From positions 496,001 to 560,000 of the forward strand of contig NZ_MBQE01000005.1 in the NCBI RefSeq assembly GCF_001696535.1: 64,000 bases of DNA. The letters run 5' to 3'. Below are positions 1-8,681 of the stretch, piece by piece (position 1 is the stretch's first letter; every line of letters begins with the position of its first letter). The notes under the pieces were generated by a model that worked only from the letters and a program-made list of their open reading frames with translations, had not been told where the DNA came from and searched no databases. Both the position numbers and the translations under genes were made by a program. Source of the DNA: Stappia indica (GTDB lineage Bacteria; Pseudomonadota; Alphaproteobacteria; Rhizobiales; Stappiaceae).

Positions 1-601
1 TCGCATCGGCGGCTTCGGCGGGGCGGAGGGGCTGGGCGCGTGGCTGCAGGGCGCGGGCATCGCCGCGGTGATCGATGCCACCCATCCTTTCGCCGCGCGT
101 ATCTCGGCCAATGCCGTTGCAGCCGCGCGTATCGCCGGCATTCCCCTGTTGCGGTTGGAGCGCCCGGCCTGGCAGGCCGGGCCGGGCGACGACTGGCAGG
201 ACGTGGCCGATCTGGACGAGGCGGCCGCAATTCTGCCGTTGCGCGCAAGGCCCTTCCTCGCGGTCGGCCGCAAGGAAATCTCGCGCTTCGCCGAGCGCCG
301 CGATCTCGACTGTTTGATGCGGATGATCGATCCGCCGGAGGCTGGAACCCGGCTACCTCCGGGGCGGTTGGTGCTGGCCCGTCCTTCCAGGGATGTGGAG
401 GCGGAAGTCGCCTTGCTTCAGGAGCACGGCGCAACCCATGTTGTGACGAAGAACAGCGGCGGTCCCTTCGGCGAGGCGAAGCTGCTTGCCGCTCGTCGTC
501 TCGGCCTGCCGGTGGTGGTGGTGCGCCGGCCGGCTGTTACCGGCGGCGAGACGGCTCCGGATGTCGCCTCCGCGCTCGCCTGGCTCGACGCACGGTGCTG
601 A
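1..601 (+). CDS. cobK: Precorrin-6A reductase, 3' part
   Basis: This is the C-terminal part of a CobK/CbiJ-type reductase, which uses NAD(P)H to reduce the precorrin-6 macrocycle in cobalamin synthesis. The reading frame is open from base 2 and stops with TGA at 599-601, so the start lies upstream of the window. Visible family features are the RIGGFGG segment near the start, IDATHPFA, a VGRKEI-like stretch and the late TKNSGG followed by a conserved LGLPVVVVRRP strand. The visible part is about 199 residues of a roughly 250-residue family. It converges on the minus-strand glycosyltransferase with a gap of 4 bases. No other cobalamin gene is in the window, so the rest of the pathway must lie to the left or elsewhere. 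Confidence 0.9.
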   Translation, partial: RIGGFGGAEGLGAWLQGAGIAAVIDATHPFAARISANAVAAARIAGIPLLRLERPAWQAGPGDDWQDVADLDEAAAILPLRARPFLAVGRKEISRFAERRDLDCLMRMIDPPEAGTRLPPGRLVLARPSRDVEAEVALLQEHGATHVVTKNSGGPFGEAKLLAARRLGLPVVVVRRPAVTGGETAPDVASALAWLDARC

Positions 602-605
602 AGGC

Positions 606-1361
606 TCAGGCGCGGGCGGACTTTCCCGACAGCTTGAGGCACAGGATCTTCCACAGATAGCGGATGATGCCCGTCGTGTAGCGCTGGCCGAGGCGTCTGG
701 GCTCCTGCCACAGGCGATAGACCCATTCCAGCCCGTTGTGCCGCAGGACCGAGGGCGCGCGGGTCACCTCGCCGGCCGTGAAGTCGAACAGCGCGCCGAC
801 GCCGAGCGCCAGCGGTACGGTCAGATCGGCCCAGAGCCGCTCGATGAGGAACTCCTGCCGCGGATTGCCCATGGCCACCAGCAGGATGTCCGGGCGGGCG
901 GCGTTGATGTCGGCAACGATCTGCGGGATCTCGTCCTCGCCGAAATACCCGCTGCGCCAGCCGCAAATGCAGACCGCGGGGTGCCGGGCGGCGAAGATGC
1001 TGGCGGCCTTCTCCACCACCTCCGGCCGGGCGCCGAACAGGAAGACGCGCGTGCCGTGAGGCGCAGCCTCCAGCAGGGCCGGCACGAAGTCGGTGCCGTT
1101 GAGATTGTCCTCGAAACCCGTACCGGACAGGACCCTTGCGCCGATTTCCGCGCCGATCCCGTCATTGAGCACGAGGAAGCGGGAGAGCGTTTTGGCGAAG
1201 GCCGGATCGTCCATCGCCAGCAGCAGGCCATGCGCATTGGCGAAGGCAACGGCAAGGCGGCTGCCGGAGCCGGGAACGGCGAGCAGGCGATGGATGGCGG
1301 CCTCGCGGCCGAGGCGTGCGATGGCCACCGGGCCGATCTGCACGCTCTCCTGGTTTGTCAT
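606..1361 (-). CDS. WecG/TagA/CpsF family glycosyltransferase (GumM-like)
   Basis: This is a GT26-family glycosyltransferase of about 251 residues, which would transfer a sugar from a nucleotide donor to a lipid-linked acceptor at the inner membrane face. Family hallmarks are NGTDF near residue 90, a FLFGARPEVVEKAA stretch and the GNPRQEFLIE motif. The C-terminus is basic and hydrophobic (IIRYLWKILCLKL), typical of membrane attachment. The ATG at 1361 has a GAGAG about 6 bases upstream; ATG at 1379 and a more distal start at 1415 are also open. In xanthan-type clusters the GumM protein of this family adds a glucose to the lipid-linked repeat. The neighbouring Wzz, Wzy and GumH-like genes make a similar role likely here, but the sugar cannot be read from sequence. 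Confidence 0.88.
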   Translation of the reverse strand: MTNQESVQIGPVAIARLGREAAIHRLLAVPGSGSRLAVAFANAHGLLLAMDDPAFAKTLSRFLVLNDGIGAEIGARVLSGTGFEDNLNGTDFVPALLEAAPHGTRVFLFGARPEVVEKAASIFAARHPAVCICGWRSGYFGEDEIPQIVADINAARPDILLVAMGNPRQEFLIERLWADLTVPLALGVGALFDFTAGEVTRAPSVLRHNGLEWVYRLWQEPRRLGQRYTTGIIRYLWKILCLKLSGKSARA

Positions 1362-1536
1362 GGCACTCTCGCGCGTCATCCGCTTCCGTCCATTGCCTTC
1401 GCCCGGCACTGTCACAGGTATGGGGTGTGCCGATCAACAGCAGTCTGAAGATACTCCGCAGGATTCGGCCGAGCATGAACAGCCCGTTAATCCTGCGCCT
1501 TGTATCGCCGTTTGCATCGGCCTCCTTGGGAAAATG

Positions 1537-1544
1537 TTAACCAT
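1537..1544 (+). promoter_or_regulatory. TTAACCAT box, possible CtrA half-site
   Basis: TTAACCAT lies in the divergent promoter region between the GT26 gene and the wzz-like gene, about 65 bases before the latter. It matches the half-site of the alphaproteobacterial cell-cycle regulator CtrA. A single 8-base match is weak evidence. Confidence 0.25.
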
Positions 1545-1608
1545 GAGAGCCGAAAGTGGCGAGTATGCGCGCCGTTTGGCGTTGCGGTAGGCCGGGTCCC
1601 CGGCGCGT

Positions 1609-3645
1609 GTGAACAGCGATGGCTTCCCGAGCATGATCGACATCTACCAGATCCCAGGCATTCTGAAGAAGCGCATGATCTGGCTGATCATCCTGCCATT
1701 GCTCTTCGTCACGCTTGCCCTTGTCTATCTGACCATGCGCACCCCGAACTACCGGGCGGTGGTCGAATTGCTGATCGAGCCGCAGGCGCTGCAGATCGTC
1801 GGCAACGAGATCGTGTCGCGCCAGGGCGGCGACAGTGTCCAGCGCCTGGCCATCGACAGCGAGACCTACGTCATCCTGTCGAACGGCGTCCTCAACGAGG
1901 TGATCGACAAGCTCGATCTCGAAAACGACCCGGCCATCGGGCCGAAGTCCGGCGGCCTCCTGTCGACGCTTCTCGGCGGCGGCAAGGAGCCCTCGGTGGA
2001 GGACCGGCGTGCGGCGACGATCAGCTCGCTGCGCGAGCGCCTGCAGGTGATGCGGATCGAGAATTCCTTCGTCTTCAACATCTTCATGCAGCACCCGGAC
2101 CGTTTCCGCGCGGCCGAGATCGCCAACGAGGCGGCCCGCATCTATCTCGACGAACAGCGCACCCGGCGCACCGAGTCCACCTTGCGCGCCTCGGTCGAAC
2201 TGCAGGCCCAGGCGGACGGCTTGCGCAAGCGCGTCGAGGATGCCGAGGCGAAGGTCGAGGCCTTCCGCGCCGAGAACGGCCTGATCCGTACCAGCGAGCG
2301 CGGGCTTGTCGTGGGGCAGCGGCTGCAGGAGCTGAACTCGCAGCTCACCCAGGCGCGGGTGGAGCTGGAGGGCGCGCGCGCCAATGCCGACCTTCTTGCC
2401 GGCCTCACCGCCGATGCCATCGAGGGCGGCGCCCTGCCGGTGCGCCTGCAGACCTCGACGCTCGGCTCCCTGCGTGTCCAGTATGCCCGTATCGCCGAGC
2501 GCGAGGCGCAGGCGGCAACGACGCTCGGGGCGAACCACCCGCAGCTGCGCGAGTTGCGCTCGCAGCTGACCAACACGCGCGAGATGATCGACGACGAGCT
2601 CAGCCGGGTTCGCCGCTCTGCCAATGCCGACCTGCAGCGCGCGGAAGCCAATGTGGCTGCACTGGAAACCCAGCTTCAGGGTGTGACCTCCACCAGCGTC
2701 GACCAGAGCAGGGCCGAGATCCAGCTGCGCCAGCTCGAGAGCGAGGCGGACTCGCTCGCCACCGTCTATCGCGCCTTCCTCAGCCGGGCGAAGGAGCTGG
2801 ACGAGCAGAGCAGCATCGACACCAGCAATTCCCGCGTCATCTCGCCGGCGGTGGCGCCGCTTCGCTCGATGGGACCGTCCGGCCTCATCGTCCTGCTGGC
2901 CGCCGGCGTCTTCGGCACCATCATGGCGGCGGGCTGCGCCGTCGGCTGGGAGATCCTCAACGGCAAGCTCGGCTCCGAGCGCGAGCTGGTCGACATCACC
3001 GGCGTGCCGCTCATCGCCAGCCTGACGGTGCCTGTTGCCCGCCGTGGCCTGCGCAAGCGCGGCGATGACGGCGCGGCGGAACGCCAGCTCGCTGTCACCC
3101 GGATCGCCTTCGCGCTGCGCCATGCCTTCGAGAACGAGCGCCCTGCGCATGTGCTGGTGCTGGCGACCGGCACTGGCACCGACATCGCGCCGCTGTCGCG
3201 CGCGATTGCGGAAAGCCTCTACGACATGGGCGAGGACGTGCTGCTCGCCCGGCCGGGCAATGGCGCGGAGCGCCTGGCCGCTCCGTCGCAAGGGACGGAG
3301 GTCGCGCAGGCCGGTGGTCGCTCGCGCCTGTCCGCCCGCCGCCGCCAGGCGGAAGCGGCCGCACCTGCACCGGCGCCCGCCGGTCCCTTCACCGTCGAGC
3401 GGCTCGATGGGCGTGGCAGCCAGTCCGGTGTGAACGCGTTCGACACGATGGGCGACGAGTTCCTGATCATCGACGGCGGGACGGCCCTTTCCAATCCTCA
3501 CCTCCCGATGCTTCTCGACTACAGCGACGCGATCCTGCTGGTCACCCGGGTCGGCGACACCGCCCGCTCCGATCTCGACCGCACGCTCGCCCTGCTGAAG
3601 CCGTGGGAAGAGCGGATGATCGGCAATGTCGCGCTGGCGGCCTGA
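1609..3645 (+). CDS. Wzz/GumC-type polysaccharide co-polymerase with degenerate kinase domain
   Basis: This inner-membrane protein of about 678 residues controls polymer chain length and export. An N-terminal membrane segment lies near residues 23-41. A long periplasmic region rich in heptads spans about 60-420, and a second membrane segment lies near 425-447. The cytoplasmic C-terminus (about 455-678) aligns in shape with BY-kinase/ExoP domains. Where the Walker A loop GxxxxGKS/T should be, it reads ATGTGTDIAPLSRAI with no lysine; a Walker-B-like FLIIDGG remains. It also lacks a tyrosine-rich tail. It is therefore probably a scaffold without kinase activity. GTG at 1609 is the listed start; ATG at 1633 is an alternative. 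It overlaps the next gene by 20 bases. Confidence 0.87.
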   Translation: MNSDGFPSMIDIYQIPGILKKRMIWLIILPLLFVTLALVYLTMRTPNYRAVVELLIEPQALQIVGNEIVSRQGGDSVQRLAIDSETYVILSNGVLNEVIDKLDLENDPAIGPKSGGLLSTLLGGGKEPSVEDRRAATISSLRERLQVMRIENSFVFNIFMQHPDRFRAAEIANEAARIYLDEQRTRRTESTLRASVELQAQADGLRKRVEDAEAKVEAFRAENGLIRTSERGLVVGQRLQELNSQLTQARVELEGARANADLLAGLTADAIEGGALPVRLQTSTLGSLRVQYARIAEREAQAATTLGANHPQLRELRSQLTNTREMIDDELSRVRRSANADLQRAEANVAALETQLQGVTSTSVDQSRAEIQLRQLESEADSLATVYRAFLSRAKELDEQSSIDTSNSRVISPAVAPLRSMGPSGLIVLLAAGVFGTIMAAGCAVGWEILNGKLGSERELVDITGVPLIASLTVPVARRGLRKRGDDGAAERQLAVTRIAFALRHAFENERPAHVLVLATGTGTDIAPLSRAIAESLYDMGEDVLLARPGNGAERLAAPSQGTEVAQAGGRSRLSARRRQAEAAAPAPAPAGPFTVERLDGRGSQSGVNAFDTMGDEFLIIDGGTALSNPHLPMLLDYSDAILLVTRVGDTARSDLDRTLALLKPWEERMIGNVALAA

Positions 3646-4915
3646 AACCACGGGCGGCCCCGCCTGGAGCAGGCTTCCCGCCGCGCGTCCGACGGCCGTC
3701 CAACGGCCGGACACCTATGATCTGTGGATCCGGGCCGCCGGCCTGCTGGTCATCGGGGCTATCGTCTTCAACTTCGTGCTGGCCTTCCTGAACACCCGCG
3801 TGATGGGGGTGTCGCAGAACATCGTCATGCTGGCGGAGCTGGTGCTGATCGCCGGCGCCATGATCCTGGCCGCCGACCGGCGCGCCGGGCTCTACGCGTT
3901 GCTGGCGGTCTATCTCGCCTATGTCGCCCTGATCCTCGCGGTGCGGCCGGAGCTCGATCTGAAGGCGATACGCGACGGCCTGATCCCCATCGCGTTCTAT
4001 TTCCTCGGCCGGCGGGTCCGCGATATCGAAAGCGTCGATCGCGTCGTGCTGCTTTCGGCCGGCATCGTCGTGGCCATCGGCTTCTTCGAGTATTTCCTGC
4101 TCGATCTCTTCGTCGCCAATGTCAACGTGCTGAAATACTACATCTCCCGCGGCACGCTGGAGGTTGGCGACAACCTCATCGAGGATTCCTCGCTCTTCAT
4201 CAGCGGCACCCGCATGCAGGGCCGCAACCTGCTGCCGTTCCTCGGCACCCACCGCGTGTCGTCGGTTTTCCTCGAGCCGGTGGCGATGGGCAATTACGGC
4301 GCCTTCCTGGTCCTGTGGGCGGCCTTTCGCAAGGACATGGCCTATCGCGGCCTGCTGTTCGCCGCGGCCTGTATCGTCATCGTCCTGGGTGATGCGCGCT
4401 TCGGCATGATGGTCTGTTTCGCCATGATCGCGGTGATGGTCGTCTACCGCGTCGTGCCGCGGCTGATCTGGCTCCTCATCCCTGCTTTCATCACGCTGGC
4501 GATGGCCGTCTACGGCATGTCGACCGATGCGCTGCGCTGGGAGGACGATCTGGCGGGACGCTGGCTGCATGCGTCCTGGCTGCTGCTCAAGCTCGACACG
4601 CAGGGCGTGTTCGGGATCTCGAGCTATGGCGGCTTTCTGGAGGACAACGGCTACGCCTATTCGCTCCACCAGCTTGGCCTGATCGGCATTGCCGGCTTGT
4701 GGGCGCTTTACATCTTCGCGCCGGTGCGCTCGCCCGATGCCTGGCGCTTCCGCGCGCCCTTGGTGACCTATATCTGCCTGCTGATGGTGGTCTCGGCCTC
4801 GTTCTATTCGATCAAGACCGCCGGCCTGCTGTGGTTCTGCGCCGGCGCCGTCGACGTATGGCGCGGCTTTGCTGCCGGCCGTCAGCGCGGCGAAGACCCC
4901 AGCGCCTCGCGGTAG
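3626..4915 (+). CDS. Wzy/GumE-like polysaccharide polymerase (membrane protein)
   Basis: This is a 429-residue protein with ten or more hydrophobic segments. The arrangement resembles O-antigen ligase/polymerase and GumE-type proteins, which join lipid-linked repeat units in the periplasm. A longer soluble stretch near residues 165-215 contains conserved-looking GRNLLPFLGTHRVSSVF and EP residues, where Wzy proteins keep their periplasmic loop. The start lies inside the 3' end of the wzz-like gene, so the two are probably translationally coupled. The 3' end overlaps the opposite-strand GT4 gene by 34 bases (4882-4915). Polymerases are poorly conserved, so the call leans partly on neighbours. 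Confidence 0.75.
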   Translation: MSRWRPETTGGPAWSRLPAARPTAVQRPDTYDLWIRAAGLLVIGAIVFNFVLAFLNTRVMGVSQNIVMLAELVLIAGAMILAADRRAGLYALLAVYLAYVALILAVRPELDLKAIRDGLIPIAFYFLGRRVRDIESVDRVVLLSAGIVVAIGFFEYFLLDLFVANVNVLKYYISRGTLEVGDNLIEDSSLFISGTRMQGRNLLPFLGTHRVSSVFLEPVAMGNYGAFLVLWAAFRKDMAYRGLLFAAACIVIVLGDARFGMMVCFAMIAVMVVYRVVPRLIWLLIPAFITLAMAVYGMSTDALRWEDDLAGRWLHASWLLLKLDTQGVFGISSYGGFLEDNGYAYSLHQLGLIGIAGLWALYIFAPVRSPDAWRFRAPLVTYICLLMVVSASFYSIKTAGLLWFCAGAVDVWRGFAAGRQRGEDPSASR

Positions 4916-6027
4916 AACGTCGCGTACCGCTCGGCCGTGCTTTCCCAGGAATAGGTCTGCGCCACCGCCATGACCTCCTCGCGCAGGCCTTGCGGGTTTT
5001 CGCTGAGCCTGGCATGCGCCGCCGCAAGGGCGCCAGCTGCCTGCTCGGCATCGGAAAAGTCCGTCAGCGCGATCCCGGGATGGCGCTGCGCGAAGGCGGT
5101 GAAGGCGGCATTGGGTTCGACCACCGGCACCAGGCCCGCGCTCATTGCCTCGATCAGGGCGATGCCGAAGCCCTCATAGACGGAGGCGCTGGCAAAGAGG
5201 CTCGCGTGGCCGGCGATGTCCCGCATGGCCGTATCGTTCAACCCGACATGCAGCCGGGCCCGTCCGGCGAGCCCGCGTTCGGCGATCATCGCCTCGACGT
5301 CCTTGGAGCTCCAGTCGAACGGCGCACCGACGATGTCGAGCGTCCACTCGGGATCGCGCCGGGCAAGGACCGCGAAGGCGTCGAGCACCCGGTCGATCCG
5401 CTTGTTCTGCGACAGCCGGCCGATGCTGACGATGCCTTTCACCGGGGCCTTGGCGCCCGCATCGCCGAGCTTGGAGAGGTCGACGCCGTTCTCGATCAAG
5501 CGCACCTTGCTGGGCGCGATGGCGGCGAAGCGCTCGTAGTCGCTCTGGCTGCAGCAGGCGATGCCGCGATAGGCGGTCGCCGACAGCCGCGTCAGCGTGT
5601 TGAACCAGACGGTCTTCAGCCCGCCGGCCGTGCCGGAGTGGAAGAAGCCGCCATGGGTGGTGGCGACCAGCGGCCTGCGGTGGAACGGCGAGGCAAGGGC
5701 GAGCGCGTCGAAGAAGAAGTCGATGGCATGGACATGCACCAGCCCTGCGCCGGCAATCGCCTTGAAGATGCCGGGCGTCACCGGATAGCGCGTCGAGCCG
5801 TGCCAGGGCAGGCGGATCACCTCGATGCCGTCGATGCTCTCGCGCGCCGGCAGCGTCTCGCCGGTTCCCCCGCGAAACACGCGGTCGCAGGTGACGATCC
5901 TGACGCTGGCGAACCGGTCCTTCTGGCGGGCGGCGAGGCTCGCGACGAAATCCTCCAGGCCGCCGATGCTTGGCCGGTACTGGCGCACCACATGCACCAG
6001 ATGCAGGTCGCTGTCCTGCCGTGTCAT
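4882..6027 (-). CDS. GT4 glycosyltransferase, GumH-like
   Basis: This is a 381-residue retaining glycosyltransferase of the GT-B fold. The N-terminus (HVVRQYRPSIGGLE), IVTCDRVF, STRYPVTPG, HAIDFFFD, THGGFFHS and IENGVDL segments follow GumH, the GDP-mannose:cellobiosyl-diphosphopolyprenol alpha-mannosyltransferase of xanthan synthesis, and its acetan counterpart. The EX7E donor-binding motif is present as EGFGIALIE. An upstream extension to 6105 is open, but the ATG at 6027 fits homologues and overlaps the stop of the deacetylase gene in an ATGA junction. Mannose transfer is inferred from the similarity, which I recognise from memory rather than a search. Confidence 0.88.
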   Translation of the reverse strand: MTRQDSDLHLVHVVRQYRPSIGGLEDFVASLAARQKDRFASVRIVTCDRVFRGGTGETLPARESIDGIEVIRLPWHGSTRYPVTPGIFKAIAGAGLVHVHAIDFFFDALALASPFHRRPLVATTHGGFFHSGTAGGLKTVWFNTLTRLSATAYRGIACCSQSDYERFAAIAPSKVRLIENGVDLSKLGDAGAKAPVKGIVSIGRLSQNKRIDRVLDAFAVLARRDPEWTLDIVGAPFDWSSKDVEAMIAERGLAGRARLHVGLNDTAMRDIAGHASLFASASVYEGFGIALIEAMSAGLVPVVEPNAAFTAFAQRHPGIALTDFSDAEQAAGALAAAHARLSENPQGLREEVMAVAQTYSWESTAERYATFYREALGSSPR

Positions 6028-7133
6028 GCGGCAGGAGCCGTCACGCCGGCCAGCGGATTGCCGCCGCGCGTGGCAAGCGCCCGGAACAGCCCGTCGATGC
6101 CGCATTCGGTGTAGGAGGCGGAATCCGCGGTAAATTCGGCATTCTGCCGGGGCAGGGTGAACATGTGATCGGCATGGGCCGGGAACAGGCAGCCGGGCGT
6201 CGTCGTCACCGCGGTGCGGAAGCCGACCTCGCGCACCACCCTCGGTTCGCGCTCGCCGGAGAGCGACGGCGGGCCGTAGGGATAGGCGAAATGCGGCACC
6301 TCGCGGCCGAGCAGCGCCTCCAGATAGGCCTTGTTGTCGGCGATGTCGGCCCGCAACTCGTCCTCGCTCAGCAGGGCAAGAGCGCGGTGTGTCGTGGTAT
6401 GGGCGCCGATCTCGATCAGGGGATGGCGGTCCGCGGCTTTCACCCCGTCATCGTCCAGCACGTGGCGGGCGACGATGTCGGCGACGCAGATCCCGTGGTT
6501 TCGGAATGTCGGGCCCAGCATCTCGGCCCGGTGGAAGTCTTCCCAGACCCAGGCGACGGCACGCCGCAGCCCGGCGATCTTGCTGTTTGTGTCCGGGCAG
6601 GTGAACCGCTGCTCCATCGGTTCGATCTCGATCCGCTCGCGCGACCGGAACAGTTCGGTCAGGCCCAGCCACCAGGCATTGATGGTGCGGGTCATCATCT
6701 CCGTCGGCACGTAGATCGTCGCCGGCGCGGCATATTTCTCCAGCACCGGCAGGGCGAGATTGATATTGGAGCGGTAACCGTCGTCGAAGGTGAGGACCGC
6801 GAAGGGGCGGGGATCGTTCTCGGCGATGCGCCGGGTCGCTTCGTCGAGCGTCACCACTTCCCGGCCACGGTCGCGCAGCCCGGCGAGAATGCGGTCGAAG
6901 TCGCCGATCAGGCATCCCTGGTCGAGATGTGCGCGGGTGTTTCGGGTGAAATGGTGGAACATCAGGATGACGCCGGATCCGCCATAGCGATACCCGATCA
7001 GCCGGGTGAGGCGGCTTTTCGCCAGCATCCGCAGCCCGAACGTCTTGATCCGCCGGCGCGTCCGTTCCCCGGTCGTCAGGTACGGCGTAACGCTCGGTAC
7101 GGCTTGCAGCAGGCTGTGGGTTCTTGCCGTCAT
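6024..7133 (-). CDS. Polysaccharide deacetylase (NodB homology, CE4-like)
   Basis: This 369-residue protein carries the NodB-type deacetylase domain. Motif 1 is present as TFDDGY near residue 117 (catalytic and metal-binding Asp pair). Motif 2 is HTTTH near 245 (the two metal histidines), and motif 3 is FAYPYG near 280. No clear signal peptide is seen; the N-terminus is basic, with a short MFHH-containing strand. Such enzymes remove acetyl groups from N-acetylated sugars or O-acetyl esters. Here it is the first gene of a two-gene minus-strand unit with the GumH-like transferase, so the substrate is probably the exopolysaccharide or its precursor. The upstream AGGA and the ATG at 7133 support this start. 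Confidence 0.88.
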   Translation of the reverse strand: MTARTHSLLQAVPSVTPYLTTGERTRRRIKTFGLRMLAKSRLTRLIGYRYGGSGVILMFHHFTRNTRAHLDQGCLIGDFDRILAGLRDRGREVVTLDEATRRIAENDPRPFAVLTFDDGYRSNINLALPVLEKYAAPATIYVPTEMMTRTINAWWLGLTELFRSRERIEIEPMEQRFTCPDTNSKIAGLRRAVAWVWEDFHRAEMLGPTFRNHGICVADIVARHVLDDDGVKAADRHPLIEIGAHTTTHRALALLSEDELRADIADNKAYLEALLGREVPHFAYPYGPPSLSGEREPRVVREVGFRTAVTTTPGCLFPAHADHMFTLPRQNAEFTADSASYTECGIDGLFRALATRGGNPLAGVTAPAA

Positions 7134-7448
7134 GTTGTGGCCATCCTGTCGTGCAGGAAGTCTTCTCTTTCGTGTCCCGTCTGCCTAAAGGCTAGCCGCA
7201 GACCATGAACGGCAGGTTGCGGACCCGCGCGGATCGTTCGCGTTTCGATTGCCATGGTAAAGCAAAATTGAAGGCGGGCGCCGACGGGCGCCTCTAGTGT
7301 TGCGGCAAGCTCCGGTTAACGCCAATGGCCGGAAACCCCTCCGGAAGACGGGCGAAATTGCCGCGAACACGGCCGATTAACATGTTTCGGCTAGTCAGGT
7401 GGTGAGTTGACACCGGCAGATACCAGACCCACGGAAACGCCCAGGCCG
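7134..7448. other. Divergent intergenic promoter region
   Basis: This 315-base non-coding stretch separates the minus-strand deacetylase unit from the plus-strand GT4-wzx-GH5-hydrolase unit. It is locally richer in A/T than its surroundings (for example around 7255-7270 and 7375-7385) and must hold both promoters. I could not pick out a convincing -35/-10 pair or operator. A TTG at 7407 behind AGGTGG could extend the GT4 gene into this region. Confidence 0.5.
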
Positions 7449-8681
7449 ATGCGAATATTGATGGCTTGCGCCGCCTTTCCCCCTTTCATGGACGGCGGAG
7501 GGCCCATTTCAGCCCTGATGCTGGCCCGCATGCTTGCGGGCGAGGGACATGTGCTGCGCGTCGTCAATGTGGCGGACGAAGAGGCGCTGGAGCAGGCCGA
7601 CGGGTTCGAGGTCCGGCGCATTCGCCCGCCCAACGTCTACTGGAACTACCGCCGGCCCCGCCCGACCTGGAAGAAGATCGCCTGGCACCTGCTGGAAAAC
7701 GGCAATCCGCGCGCCTTTACGGCCATGCGCCGCGAGATTGCGGATTTCCGCCCCGATGTCCTGCTGACCGACAGCATCGAGAACATCAACGTCGCCTCCT
7801 GGGCGGCAGCCCGCTCGCTCGGCGTGCCGGTGGCGCATACGCTGCGCAGCGCCTTCCTCATGTGCTGGCGCGGCGTCATGCAGAAGGCCGACGGGCGCAA
7901 TTGCGACGGCCAGTGCACCAGTTGCTGGCTCACTTCGCTCGGCAAGCGGCACTTCACCCGCTATGTCGACGGGCTGTGCGGCGAAAGCCGCGAGGTCATC
8001 GAGCGACATGTTTCCGCCGGCTACTTCCCCAACGCGGTGTCGCGGCGCATTCCCGGCGCCATCGATCCGGTGCCCGGCGCGACCGCGCGGCACTTTCCGC
8101 AGGACCGGCCGCTGCGCGTCGGCTTCATCAGCGTCCACACCCCTTTCAAGGGACTGCAGGTGCTGGCCGCCGCGGCGGCGCAGATCGCACCCGACTGCCC
8201 GGTGGAGTATGTCGTCGCCGGCACCTCGCCGGACGGCAGCGACGCGAGCGCACTGACGCAGGGCTTTCCACCGGACAGGACCAGGTTTCTCGGCTGGACG
8301 GACCCGGCGGCCTTCTTTCCTCAGATCGATCTTCTCGTTTTCCCGTCCATCGGGCGCGAGGCGTTCGGCCGTGTCGCCATCGAGGCTTTCGCCCACGGGG
8401 TGCCGGTGCTCGGCTCCGACCTTGGCGGCATTGCCGAAACCGTCATTCCGAACCATAACGGCTTCGTGTTCCCGGCCGGCGATGCTGCATCGCTTGCCGG
8501 GCTGATCGAGCAGGTCGCTGGCGACGGCGCCTTGTTCGAACGACTTTCGCAAGGAGCGCTCGCCTCCGCCGAGCCTTACTACCGGCCGCAGATCGCGGCG
8601 GCCTATACCCAGTTTCTGGAGACTGCAGTGGAACATGCGGCAGCGCGCGCCGGCGGTGTGCGGGAGCAGGTGGCTTCATGA
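7449..8681 (+). CDS. GT4 family glycosyltransferase
   Basis: This is a GT-B fold glycosyltransferase of about 410 residues. The N-terminus (MRILMACAAFPP followed by a Gly-rich GGGPIS loop) is typical of GT4 acceptor domains. The C-terminal donor site has the EX7E motif as EAFGRVAIE, followed by HGVPVLGSDLGGIAE. Cysteines cluster in the middle (a C-D-G-Q-C-T-S-C pattern near residues 155-162), common in one GT4 subgroup but of unknown role. ATG at 7449 was chosen because it gives the usual GT4 start; TTG at 7407 has a better ribosome-binding site. It overlaps the flippase gene by ATGA. It is probably one of the transferases building the exopolysaccharide repeat; its sugar is unknown. Confidence 0.87.
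   Translation: MRILMACAAFPPFMDGGGPISALMLARMLAGEGHVLRVVNVADEEALEQADGFEVRRIRPPNVYWNYRRPRPTWKKIAWHLLENGNPRAFTAMRREIADFRPDVLLTDSIENINVASWAAARSLGVPVAHTLRSAFLMCWRGVMQKADGRNCDGQCTSCWLTSLGKRHFTRYVDGLCGESREVIERHVSAGYFPNAVSRRIPGAIDPVPGATARHFPQDRPLRVGFISVHTPFKGLQVLAAAAAQIAPDCPVEYVVAGTSPDGSDASALTQGFPPDRTRFLGWTDPAAFFPQIDLLVFPSIGREAFGRVAIEAFAHGVPVLGSDLGGIAETVIPNHNGFVFPAGDAASLAGLIEQVAGDGALFERLSQGALASAEPYYRPQIAAAYTQFLETAVEHAAARAGGVREQVAS

Noticed and set aside
1-601. A cobalamin riboswitch near the cobK fragment
   Set aside because: The gene start is outside the window and no leader sequence is present.
1537-3714. A 725-codon open frame on the minus strand under the wzz-like gene
   Set aside because: Its composition is Arg/Ala/Gly/Asp-rich as expected for the antisense of a GC-rich gene, and the plus-strand frame has clear family motifs.
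4812-5051. A possible small gene across the 34-bp convergent overlap
   Set aside because: Arg-rich shadow frame; both convergent genes end with normal family C-termini.
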